From the NCBI GenBank assembly GCA_030690705.1, contig JAUYGE010000081.1, positions 1 to 10,935 on the forward strand: a stretch of DNA of 10,935 nt. The letters run 5' to 3'. Below the pieces are notes generated by a model, which worked only from the letters and a program-made list of their open reading frames with translations, had not been told where the DNA came from and ran no database searches. This stretch comes from Dehalococcoidia bacterium. GTDB taxonomy: Bacteria; Chloroflexota; Dehalococcoidia; JAENJB01. The translations under genes and the position numbers were made by a program. Of the stretch, positions 1 through 5,899 are shown in pieces. Each line of letters opens with the position of its first letter. Position 1 is the first letter of the stretch.

Positions 1-665
1 GCACCCTGATAGACCCGATGATAGGATGGTCGCGGCACGACCAGAAGCTATGGGGAAATTACAGCATCGAAACACTGGCTGAGCTGGCTGAAAAGTCCAG
101 AGGCAGGGTGGTAGCTGGCGCCGGTTACAACCCTTTCCGAATCATGGAGAGTCTCGAGGAGATAGAGAGGGCGGTCAAGGACCTGGGGTTCAAGTTCGTA
201 TGGGCGCACCCCATCAGCTTCGGACTAGCGCCGAACGACAAGAAAATGTACCCCCTCTATATCAAAGGGATTGAGCTGGGCATACCGATTTGCATACAGG
301 TTGGTCAATCAGCAGAGCCTCTCCCGAGCGAAGTGGGGCATCCGATGTATGCCGATGAGGTTGCCATGGATTTTCCAGAGCTTACCCTTGTTCTCACCCA
401 CACCGGCTGGCCCTGGACCCAGGAATGGATATCCATGGTCTGGAAACACCCCAATGTATACGGGAATATCGGCGCCTACATGCCCTCAGACCTGGACTCG
501 GCTCTGGTACGCTTTATGGACGGACGGGGTCAGGATAAAATCTTCTGGGCCACCAACGGATTGGGGATGACGCGCTGCAAGAAAGAGTTCATGGAGCTGC
601 CGCTCAAGGACGAGACCAGGAGAAAGGTCCTGCGGGAGAACGCAAAAAGGGTCTTCAAGCTCTAA
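1..665 (+). CDS. Amidohydrolase_2-family metal-dependent hydrolase, C-terminal part (5' truncated by window)
   Basis: The frame is open from the window edge (visible from base 3 as T-L-I-D-P-M-I-G-W), so the ATG at 18 is probably internal and the true start lies to the left. About 220 residues are visible. Proteins of this family are usually about 280-350 residues, so roughly the first quarter is missing. The fragment has the features of a TIM-barrel amidohydrolase_2: a WAHPIS segment, GIPICIQVG on a central strand, LVLTHTGWPW carrying a conserved His, then NVYGNIGAY, and a C-terminal ENAKRVFKL helix that matches the usual 'N-A-x-R-x-F-x-L' ending. Such enzymes hydrolyse or decarboxylate small carbonyl compounds in the cytoplasm. 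Near the C-terminus, where many members have a G-[ST]-D metal ligand, this protein reads WATNGLGM, with Asn in place of Asp. The substrate is unknown. The family call is firm and the exact reaction is not. Confidence 0.85.
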   Translation, partial: TLIDPMIGWSRHDQKLWGNYSIETLAELAEKSRGRVVAGAGYNPFRIMESLEEIERAVKDLGFKFVWAHPISFGLAPNDKKMYPLYIKGIELGIPICIQVGQSAEPLPSEVGHPMYADEVAMDFPELTLVLTHTGWPWTQEWISMVWKHPNVYGNIGAYMPSDLDSALVRFMDGRGQDKIFWATNGLGMTRCKKEFMELPLKDETRRKVLRENAKRVFKL

Positions 666-670
666 GCGGA

Positions 671-700
671 CGAAGCAATCCGTCCCCGGCGGTCCCGGGG
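671..700. repeat. Degenerate palindromic repeat remnant with a GC hairpin downstream of the amidohydrolase
   Basis: Six bases after the amidohydrolase stop codon the sequence CGAAGCAATCCG (671-682) matches the core of the larger palindromic repeat at 10076-10157. It is followed directly by a 6-bp hairpin, CCCCGG (684-689) / CCGGGG (695-700), with a 5-base loop. There is no T-run, so this is not a standard intrinsic terminator, although it could still limit 3' readthrough. The rest of the 666-958 gap holds a second hairpin repeat (861-904) and the ribosome binding site of the next gene. I see no further gene in it. Confidence 0.45.
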
Positions 701-860
701 TGACGAACGGCCATTATACAATTCACAGTCCACCTTCCCCAAAACGACCATACCTGTCGCCCCGGTGACTAAAGCCCTCTTGTTGCATCACTCACCCACA
801 GGGTATATCCTTAGCCGCGACGCTGGCATTCCCCAATCTACATCCAGACGTCCACCCTGG

Positions 861-904
861 ATTCCCGCCGGAGTCTACCCCATACGGCGATACGGGGCGG
901 GAAT
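861..904. repeat. Imperfect palindromic intergenic repeat (ATTCCCGCC...GGCGGGAAT)
   Basis: The arms ATTCCCGCC (861-869) and GGCGGGAAT (896-904) are perfect 9-base complements around a 26-base loop that itself contains CCCCATACGG/ATACGGGG. The flanks read CTGG on the left and GACA on the right, so the whole resembles the widespread 'TGGATTCCCG...CGGGAATGACA' class of short dispersed repeats. It stands 54 bases upstream of the membrane-protein start. It may be a small non-autonomous mobile or REP-like element. Only one copy of this type is seen here. Confidence 0.6.
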
Positions 905-944
905 GACACTTTGGCTGACATGGACTCGTATTCTCAGGGCAGTC

Positions 945-953
945 AAAAGGAGG
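945..953 (+). promoter_or_regulatory. Shine-Dalgarno site fixing the start of the membrane protein
   Basis: AAAAGGAGG is followed by 5 bases and then the ATG at 959. It decides against the earlier in-frame TTG at 911 and ATG at 920, which lie just after the palindromic repeat and lack such a site. Confidence 0.8.
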
Positions 954-958
954 CCTCC

Positions 959-1621
959 ATGCAGGAGCCAGTAGAGCCCGCACAAGGCAAGAGCGTTCGT
1001 GCGTTCACCCTGTGGGGACTTACCGGATGCGGCGCTGGTGCGCTTGCCGGAAGCGTGATCGGGTGGCCGGTGGCGATGACCATTGCCCCAGCTCTGGAAG
1101 ACCCGACGGAAGCGCTTCAGGCGGTTTTTGCGCTCGCGCTCCTGATAGCCGGCGCCGGAGCGGGCACGGCCATGGGCATGGCTCTGAGGAAGCGGAGAGT
1201 CCCTCTCATCGCTATCGTCACCGCCCTCGGCTTTCCTTTTGCATTTCTCGTTTCCTTTATGCTCTCGGGTCTCGCCTTCTCCTGGATTTCCTTCAGCGCC
1301 CTATCGAGCTTGCAACGCGCCGCCGTCATAGCCACGGTGACCGCCATCACGGGAGGTATCTTCGGCGCTTTCGCCGGCGCCATGCTTGGGCTGCTGTTGA
1401 GGGGACGGAGAGGCGCAGGCTGCCTGGCAGCGGGCGGTGCGGCGGGCGGCATCGTCGCCGGTCTTGTGATGATGACCGCGCTGGAGATGCTCTCCCGGGG
1501 CCCGCAGATGGCGGCTGTCACGCTCATGGTGGGGCTGGTCGTCTCGGCTGCGGCCGTGGGCGCCGGGCTGGGAGCGGCGCTGGGCTACCTGGAAAGAAGC
1601 AAGGCTGAAGGCCCGCCTTAG
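959..1621 (+). CDS. Small glycine/alanine-rich multi-pass membrane protein of unknown function
   Basis: From the ATG at 959 the product has 220 residues. A short polar N-terminus (about 1-17) precedes five or six hydrophobic segments, roughly at residues 18-45, 54-77, 82-110 (long, possibly two), 120-147, 154-177 and 184-208. Several are dense in small residues with GxxxG-like spacing (for example GCGAGALAGSVIG and GGIFGAFAGAMLG), which favours tight helix packing. Short basic stretches (RKRR near 77-80, RGRR near 148-151) mark likely cytoplasmic loops. The C-terminus is polar (LERSKAEGPP). I recognise no family motif or catalytic residue. It is convergent with the leftward block, and its stop codon abuts the PIN remnant. 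It is probably a real gene because of its strong ribosome binding site and clean membrane topology. Its role is unknown. Confidence 0.75.
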   Translation: MQEPVEPAQGKSVRAFTLWGLTGCGAGALAGSVIGWPVAMTIAPALEDPTEALQAVFALALLIAGAGAGTAMGMALRKRRVPLIAIVTALGFPFAFLVSFMLSGLAFSWISFSALSSLQRAAVIATVTAITGGIFGAFAGAMLGLLLRGRRGAGCLAAGGAAGGIVAGLVMMTALEMLSRGPQMAAVTLMVGLVVSAAAVGAGLGAALGYLERSKAEGPP

Positions 1622-1740
1622 CGCCAGTCGCCAAGAGGGATAACCTGGCAGCCCAGGGCACGCCCCTGATGCTTAGGATTGGCGGTGACCAGGGGGCAGG
1701 AGTGCTTTATCGCAACGGCAGCATAGCAGGCGTCGCGGTC
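1618..1740 (-). pseudogene. C-terminal remnant of a PIN-domain (VapC-type) toxin
   Basis: Read leftward from about 1740, this frame gives about 40 residues beginning DRDACYAAVAIKHSCPLVT, then ANPKH, and ending with QVIPLGDWR and a stop. This matches the end of VapC-like PIN domains, which typically read 'DALIAATALxxGxxLVTxNxxHF...G(V/L)xVIxx'. The acidic residue before the helix and the LVTANPKH strand-turn are both present. A complete PIN domain has about 125-140 residues, so two thirds is missing. The DNA upstream is occupied by the ferredoxin gene in another frame, so no intact toxin can be read, and no antitoxin gene is visible. In PIN toxins this segment carries one of the acidic Mg2+ ligands of the RNase site. 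I consider it a decayed fragment of an RNase toxin gene. Confidence 0.6.
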
Positions 1741-1747
1741 CCCCTGC

Positions 1748-1966
1748 CTACCAGGCCAACGGTATCCTGCGCTCGCGGACGGGGAAGCAGTAGATAGCAT
1801 CCTGGGGACATTCCCGCTCGCACAGGAAGCACCCCTGGCAATCGCGCAGGTACTTGATGTAGACCTTGTTGGTCTCTCTGTCCATGCGCAGGACATCCAT
1901 GGGACAGTAGTCCACGCAGATTTCACAGCCGTCGCATAGCTCCCAGTCTATTCTCCTTACGCCCAT
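1748..1966 (-). CDS. Small 2x[4Fe-4S] ferredoxin-like subunit, module 1
   Basis: The product is 72 residues with two classic clusters of cysteines: Cys11-x2-Cys14-x2-Cys17-x3-Cys21-Pro and Cys43-x2-Cys46-x2-Cys49-x3-Cys53-Pro, as in bacterial-type dicluster ferredoxins. An extra Cys lies at 60. The ATG overlaps the end of the AprA-like flavoprotein gene by 10 bases (ATGGGCGTAA). It has its own site AAAGGAG at 1974-1980, 7 bases upstream. This suggests translational coupling and a roughly stoichiometric complex. In AprAB, an AprB subunit with two [4Fe-4S] clusters carries electrons to or from the FAD of AprA. This protein is about half the size of AprB and lacks its C-terminal tail. It is identical at 51 of 72 positions to the module-2 ferredoxin. 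The electron-carrier role is well supported. The physiological partner is inferred from the overlap. Confidence 0.92.
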   Translation of the reverse strand: MGVRRIDWELCDGCEICVDYCPMDVLRMDRETNKVYIKYLRDCQGCFLCERECPQDAIYCFPVRERRIPLAW

Positions 1967-3684
1967 GAGACCGCTCCTTTCTCAATCTTGATGGCGCCAA
2001 TATTCTCAGCGGCCTGCCATAGGGGGTGAAGGTGTTCCGGCCGCTCCGGCCGGAAGCGATACCTCCCCATGGGCACGTCCTCGGTGCTTATCTTGAGATT
2101 CTCCCCCTCCTGCTTCATGTTGATCCACTTGAGCCAGTTGACGTTGTCGGTGTAGGGGTAGTCCTCCCGCAAGGCTACGCGGGACTCCGTCCGGAAGAGG
2201 GCGCTCTTGAGCTGGAGCTCGGCTATCTTCGCCATGCTGCTCGCCTCGATGGCCATGCGCAAGTAGTGATGGTCGTAGGCCTGGAGCAGGGGCGCCTGGT
2301 TCTTCAGTATGTCCTCCACCTCCGCAATAGCCTTCTTCATGCGCTCTCCATGCCTGATGAGCAGCACAGTGTAGGGGGCGACGACCTCCTGAACGGCCAG
2401 CACCACCTGGTCGGGCTCGATGCCGTCCTTCCTCTGCAAGGGCTGGTAAAGCCGCTCCCTGAGCTCCGCCACCTGCGCGCGGTCAATCTGAGGCTCGCCC
2501 GCCTCCTGAGCGTAGCGGGCCGCCGCGACGCCGGCGGTCACCCCCGAGGTTGCCGCACAGCCCAGGCTCTTGGTCATGGCCTGGGCCGCCGCCGATTCGC
2601 CGCAGGCGAACAGGCCGGGCAGCGACGACTGGAACCGGCGGTCCACGGCGAGGCCTACCTGGGCGTGAGGGGCGGTGATCATCCACTCGATGGGCTTGAC
2701 GAACCGGTCCCCGACCAGGAAGCCGGCCCTCTGGTGCATCAGGCTCGCCAGAGGCAGGGCCTTCTTTATACGGCCCACCTGCTCCGGATCGAGATGCGTC
2801 ATATCCATGTAGATAGGACCCTTCCCCTGCCGGACCTCCAACCCCATGGCCAGGCAGCGCATGCCGGCGATGGCGCGGTCCTTGCGGACGGGGTCGTACT
2901 TCTCCATGAACCGCTCGCCGCGGCCGTTGAGCAGGCGGCCACCCTGGCCGACATACATGTTCATGCCCGGCCCTATGTCCCAGTGGGCGACGAAGGCGTT
3001 GTTGAGCGAGAAGTCGCTCTCGGTGTCGCACACCGTCGCCCCGGCCCGCAGGGCCGCCACCGTGCCGTCGCCGGTGGTATCCCGCTGCCCCGGCGGCAGG
3101 CTCTTGTAGCGGCACATGCCCGAGGCCAGAATGGTGACCCCTGCCTTGAAGATATGGAATTCGCCGTTCATAACATCGAAGCCGGCGGCGCCGACGACCC
3201 GCCCGTCGTGAGTGAGGAAGTCGGTCACCATCGCCCGATTGACCTGCTCCACGCCCTTCTCCAGGGAAGCTTTGCGCATGGCCTCCATGAGGTTGGGGCC
3301 GTTAAACATGAGGCCGAGGTCGCGGGTCCAGCCGGGCACCCGCTCCAGCTCACCGCTGTCTTTCCGCACGAAGTCCACCCCATAGGACATCATGTCCTGC
3401 ATCACCAGATGGGCCTGCTCCAGGTGGTCCTGGACGCGGTCCTGCATCCGCAGGTAGCCGCCGTCCCTGACCATATCCTTGAACATGGCATCCAGGTCAT
3501 CGGTAGGCAGAGGGACGTTGAAGAAGCCGGCGGCGAACGCGCTGCAGCCGCTCTTGCCGACGTTGCCCTTGCAGACCTGGAGCACCCGTTTGGCCCCGGA
3601 CTCCCGGGCCTTGATGGCCGCGAAGGTGCCGGCGATGCCGCCGCCGATCACCAGGACATCGGTCTCGTGAGTTACATCAGACAT
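1957..3684 (-). CDS. AprA/FrdA-like FAD-dependent oxidoreductase, module 1
   Basis: The product is 575 residues from the ATG at 3684. The site AAGGAGGG (3692-3699) stands 7 bases upstream, so the GTG at 3702 is less likely. The N-terminal Rossmann motif [11 protein letters not shown] (residues 9-19) binds [17 protein letters not shown] (43-53) and DTTGDG (202-207) follow, and [10 protein letters not shown] (354-363) is the C-terminal flavin-contacting motif of the fumarate reductase/succinate dehydrogenase flavoprotein superfamily. Length and overall pattern resemble the adenylylsulfate reductase alpha subunit (AprA) more than FrdA. His340, in APHAQVGL, falls where FrdA has its HxxxGG substrate histidine. 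No signal peptide or heme motif is seen, so it is cytoplasmic. It probably passes electrons to the overlapping ferredoxin. I would not call it AprA: the rest of a sulfate-reduction locus (sat, qmo, dsr) is absent, and AprA active-site residues could not be mapped. Confidence 0.9.
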   Translation of the reverse strand: MSDVTHETDVLVIGGGIAGTFAAIKARESGAKRVLQVCKGNVGKSGCSAFAAGFFNVPLPTDDLDAMFKDMVRDGGYLRMQDRVQDHLEQAHLVMQDMMSYGVDFVRKDSGELERVPGWTRDLGLMFNGPNLMEAMRKASLEKGVEQVNRAMVTDFLTHDGRVVGAAGFDVMNGEFHIFKAGVTILASGMCRYKSLPPGQRDTTGDGTVAALRAGATVCDTESDFSLNNAFVAHWDIGPGMNMYVGQGGRLLNGRGERFMEKYDPVRKDRAIAGMRCLAMGLEVRQGKGPIYMDMTHLDPEQVGRIKKALPLASLMHQRAGFLVGDRFVKPIEWMITAPHAQVGLAVDRRFQSSLPGLFACGESAAAQAMTKSLGCAATSGVTAGVAAARYAQEAGEPQIDRAQVAELRERLYQPLQRKDGIEPDQVVLAVQEVVAPYTVLLIRHGERMKKAIAEVEDILKNQAPLLQAYDHHYLRMAIEASSMAKIAELQLKSALFRTESRVALREDYPYTDNVNWLKWINMKQEGENLKISTEDVPMGRYRFRPERPEHLHPLWQAAENIGAIKIEKGAVSWA

Positions 3685-3691
3685 GCTCTCA

Positions 3692-3699
3692 CCCTCCTT
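3692..3699 (-). promoter_or_regulatory. Shine-Dalgarno site of the module-1 flavoprotein
   Basis: On the minus strand AAGGAGGG lies 7 bases before the ATG at 3684. It overlaps the alternative GTG start at 3702, which argues for the shorter protein starting MSDVTHETDV. Confidence 0.75.
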
Positions 3700-3720
3700 C
3701 ACTCTGTTCAGGACAAGCTC

Positions 3721-3868
3721 TGCCCCCTCTCTCCTTTTGACAAAAGGAAGAGAGGGGGTGATGGTTTCTTTAGAGAGGCTGCGCCCCTCTCAGACGCCTG
3801 CTACCCTCTCCGTTTGGAGAGGGGACGCCCACTTTTCACGCGGTTATGCGGCCCTCTTAGACGCCTCC
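3721..3868. repeat. Two-unit hairpin repeat upstream of the module-1 flavoprotein
   Basis: Unit A (about 3721-3802) starts with CCCCCTCTCTCCTTTT-GAC-AAAAGG-A-AGAGAGGGGG, a long near-perfect hairpin with one bulged A. It continues with AGAGAGGCTGCGCCCCTCT (3772-3790) and CAGACGCC. Unit B (about 3803-3868) repeats the plan in decayed form: CCCTCTCC-GTTT-GGAGAGGG (3804-3823), then TGCGGCCCTCTTAGACGCC. A single unit of the same element lies at 8950-9018, upstream of the paralogous flavoprotein. The start of unit A is about 36 bases upstream of the ATG at 3684. It could be a MITE/REP-like element, an mRNA-stabilising or terminating stem, or both. No transposase is present here. Confidence 0.7.
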
Positions 3869-3926
3869 TAGTTCAAATCCCAATCTTGGAATAACAGATG
3901 TGTGAGGAGTCTACTGACCACCCCGT

Positions 3927-4136
3927 TCCCCGGCCGGGATGCCGCTGGAGCTTGCCGTCGGGCAGCCTCTCAAACACCACGCCAAAGCCCTCCATTTCCT
4001 TGAGCCTGGCGGGGAAATCGTCGTAGTGGTCCTGGAGACGTTCCTGGTCGCAGAGATAGTGGGCGCGGACGACCATGTCGGTGAACATCCGCTCGCGGTC
4101 GTCTTCTTCAGGGAGGAAGAGAACGGACGACATCAT
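3927..4136 (-). pseudogene. Internal fragment of a third AprA-like flavoprotein gene
   Basis: Read leftward from 4136, about 60 residues (from EEDDRE to LQRHPGRG) align without gaps to residues 61-121 of the module-2 flavoprotein. By eye 33 of about 60 positions are identical, including HYLCDQE/HFLCDQE, RLKEM/RIKEM and GKLQR. Homology stops after GRG. The frame then runs through 17 unrelated residues to a stop at 3873. The N-terminal FAD-binding Rossmann motif is absent, because the neighbouring reductase gene ends only 30 bases upstream. Nearly all of the catalytic region and the C-terminus are also absent, so this cannot be a working flavoprotein. It is closer to module 2 than to module 1, so it is the remnant of another paralog rather than a piece of the adjacent gene. 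I see no gene in the remaining 54 bases to 3873. Confidence 0.75.
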
Positions 4137-4165
4137 CGTTTCTTCATATGTTGTGGAGTCTCTCG

Positions 4166-5605
4166 TCAGGATACATCCCGGCTTGCCAGCGCCTGCCGGG
4201 CCGCTTCTCTGCCGGCGATGCGGCCGAAGACCAGGGCGGTGGCCAGTCCTGAGGAGTCTCCGGAGTTATAGCTTCCCATGTACGTCCTCACGCCACCGAC
4301 GGTGTAGGGCTTTCCGAAGGCCCAATTGACGATGGAGCCGGCGGCGTAGAGGCCGGGGATGGGCTTGCTGTCCCGGTCCAGCACTTGGGCGGCGCTGCTT
4401 ATCTTCAGCCCGCCGAGCGGGTGGTTCAGCCCCGGAATCACCGGATAAAAGGCGTAGAAGGGCGGCGTATCGATCTTCTGGGCGTTTTCTGTCTTGGGTA
4501 TGGGCAGCCCGAGGGCCTTGCCGTCCTTGACGGCGGCGTTGAACTCGTCGACCGCCTTCTTCAGACGCGCCGGCTGCATGTCTATCTTGATTGCCAGATC
4601 CTCGAGGCTCTGGGCCACCTGGAATACCTCTTCGCCTCGCGGATAGGCCTTGTAGACGTCCGGGTACATGGCCCTCACCTTCTCATCGAATATGAGGGCG
4701 GCCTTGTTCCGGGGCTGGTAGGCGATGGAGTTGGCTATAGTGTCGCTGTCGGCGATGCCTTCATCGATGAACCTCTGGCACTCCATGTTCAGGTATATGC
4801 CCAGGGGGTAGATGAGCCTTATGCGGCGGGACGGCCCCTCCCCGTAGAACTTGTCGGTGGTACGGATGTGGCAGGTGCTCAGGTTGGCCATCTGCGCTCC
4901 CAACTCCAGCGCCATCAGGTGCCCATCGCCGGTGTTGGTGGGACAGCCGGTGAGGACAGTGCCATAGGCTATGTCCGGGCCCACGTACTTGAGGAGCATC
5001 TCGTGGTTGGCCTGGTAGCCGCCTGTAGCCAGGATGACGGTTCCGGCATGTAGGTCGGCGATGCCGTTCTCGCTCCTGGTCCGCGCCCCGGTCACCTGCC
5101 CGCTCTCATCCGTCAACAGCTTCACGGCCCTGGCCTGGAACTGGATGGTGACGCCCCGGTCCTCGACGGCCTGGTACAGGTACCTGATGAGACCAGGGCC
5201 CCTTCCCCTCACCAGGGTACTGGCGAAGATGGGCCTTCTCTCCAGAAAGGGTATCTTCAGGTCGTCGCGGAGCCAGCGGCAGTCGCCGGGCAGCCTTTCC
5301 AGGTAGGTCCTCATCAGGTCCAGGTCGACCCGGCCCCATCCCCTGACCCGGTGACGATCGAGCAGTTCCTCCAGGGGCGCCTCCAGCTCAAAGCGGCCCA
5401 GACCTCCGCCGCCGGCGCGGGCGGTGTCGTTGGCGGGCCCGCCGGGGATGATCGCTCTTATCCCTTTGCCGATCATCGGGGGCAACTTGTCCACGACTGC
5501 CGCCCGGGCGCCGGCCTCCGTGACTTCGATGGCGGCCACCAAGCCGGCCATGCCAGCCCCAAGGATGAGGACGTCTGGCTGAACGGTGGAACTCTTTCTG
5601 CTCAA
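4166..5605 (-). CDS. FAD-binding flavocytochrome-c/fumarate-reductase-type dehydrogenase (heme-less)
   Basis: The product is 479 residues from a TTG at 5605, chosen because GGAGGAGGT (5615-5623) stands 9 bases upstream. A TTG at 5659 would add 18 residues but has no such site. DVLILGAGMAGLVAAIE (residues 11-27) is the FAD Rossmann motif. VILATGGYQAN (190-200) and TNTGDGH (223-229) contact the flavin. NHPLGGL (394-400) carries the substrate-binding histidine His395. IPGLYAAG (416-423) and LVFGRIAG (458-465) complete the flavocytochrome-c fumarate-reductase signature. Relatives include soluble fumarate reductases, tricarballylate dehydrogenase (TcuA-like) and 3-ketosteroid dehydrogenases. There is no CxxCH heme motif and no signal peptide, so it is a cytoplasmic flavoprotein that reduces or dehydrogenates a small acid or cyclic ketone. 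It is only distantly related to the AprA-like proteins and has no ferredoxin overlapping its end. Its exact substrate is unknown. Confidence 0.88.
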   Translation of the reverse strand: MSRKSSTVQPDVLILGAGMAGLVAAIEVTEAGARAAVVDKLPPMIGKGIRAIIPGGPANDTARAGGGGLGRFELEAPLEELLDRHRVRGWGRVDLDLMRTYLERLPGDCRWLRDDLKIPFLERRPIFASTLVRGRGPGLIRYLYQAVEDRGVTIQFQARAVKLLTDESGQVTGARTRSENGIADLHAGTVILATGGYQANHEMLLKYVGPDIAYGTVLTGCPTNTGDGHLMALELGAQMANLSTCHIRTTDKFYGEGPSRRIRLIYPLGIYLNMECQRFIDEGIADSDTIANSIAYQPRNKAALIFDEKVRAMYPDVYKAYPRGEEVFQVAQSLEDLAIKIDMQPARLKKAVDEFNAAVKDGKALGLPIPKTENAQKIDTPPFYAFYPVIPGLNHPLGGLKISSAAQVLDRDSKPIPGLYAAGSIVNWAFGKPYTVGGVRTYMGSYNSGDSSGLATALVFGRIAGREAARQALASRDVS

Positions 5606-5614
5606 GGTACAGGC

Positions 5615-5623
5615 ACCTCCTCC
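5615..5623 (-). promoter_or_regulatory. Shine-Dalgarno site selecting the TTG start at 5605
   Basis: Minus-strand GGAGGAGGT is followed by 9 bases and TTG, which begins MSRKSSTVQPDVLI. The FAD motif then falls at the usual distance from the N-terminus. The longer frame from 5659 would translate through this site. Confidence 0.65.
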
Positions 5624-5714
5624 GCGTGAGGCATGGTCAGCTTGGTCTTCCCAAGGCAAGACCTGCTGGCGAGCATATCACCTTTGTGTCTTCAGTGTCC
5701 AGCAGCTTCAGACA

Positions 5715-5842
5715 GTCACTGCGAGCCCGGATGCAATAGGGGCGAAGCAATCTCACCCTGGTTCTTCCAAGGAGTTCCTTCCCCAATAAGAACATCTCCT
5801 ATGAAAGAGTGATGTATCGGGACGCCTTCGTGGCAATGACAG
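5715..5842. repeat. Degenerate copy of the GAAGCAATC palindromic repeat in the divergent intergenic region
   Basis: Left end GTCACTGCGAG (5715-5725) and GCGAAGCAATCTC (5742-5754), with right end CCTTCGTGGCAATGACAG (5825-5842), recall the arms of the repeat at 10076-10157 (CATTGCGAGG...GAAGCAATCC / ...GCCTCGCAAAGACA). The middle has drifted. The element fills much of the 294-base gap between two divergent genes (5605 leftward, 5900 rightward), so promoters for both must lie around or within it. I could not identify convincing -35/-10 boxes and see no other gene in the gap. Confidence 0.5.
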
Positions 5843-5899
5843 TTTTGGGTACCCAGTGGTAGAATAGGCGCCGACCGACATGGAAAGCAGATTGCAGAC

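Noticed and set aside
911..958. Longer N-terminus of the membrane protein from TTG 911 or ATG 920
   Set aside because: It would start at the edge of a palindromic repeat without a ribosome site. AAAAGGAGG before ATG 959 is decisive.
1957..3684. Calling the flavoprotein/ferredoxin pair AprAB of dissimilatory sulfate reduction
   Set aside because: The ferredoxin is half the AprB size, two paralogs exist, and no sat, qmo or dsr genes are visible. AprA active-site residues could not be mapped.
3721..3868. CRISPR array or tandem repeat locus
   Set aside because: Only two diverged units built from internal palindromes, with no regular spacers. It reads as hairpin elements.
2026..3894. A very long open frame (622 codons) on the plus strand opposite the module-1 flavoprotein
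   Set aside because: It is the antisense shadow of a GC-rich gene. The translation has no domain or motif, while the minus strand encodes a complete FAD enzyme with a good ribosome site.
4385..5053. Plus-strand open frame opposite the flavocytochrome-type reductase
   Set aside because: Antisense shadow of a clear FAD-binding gene, with low-complexity V/G/L composition and no family features.
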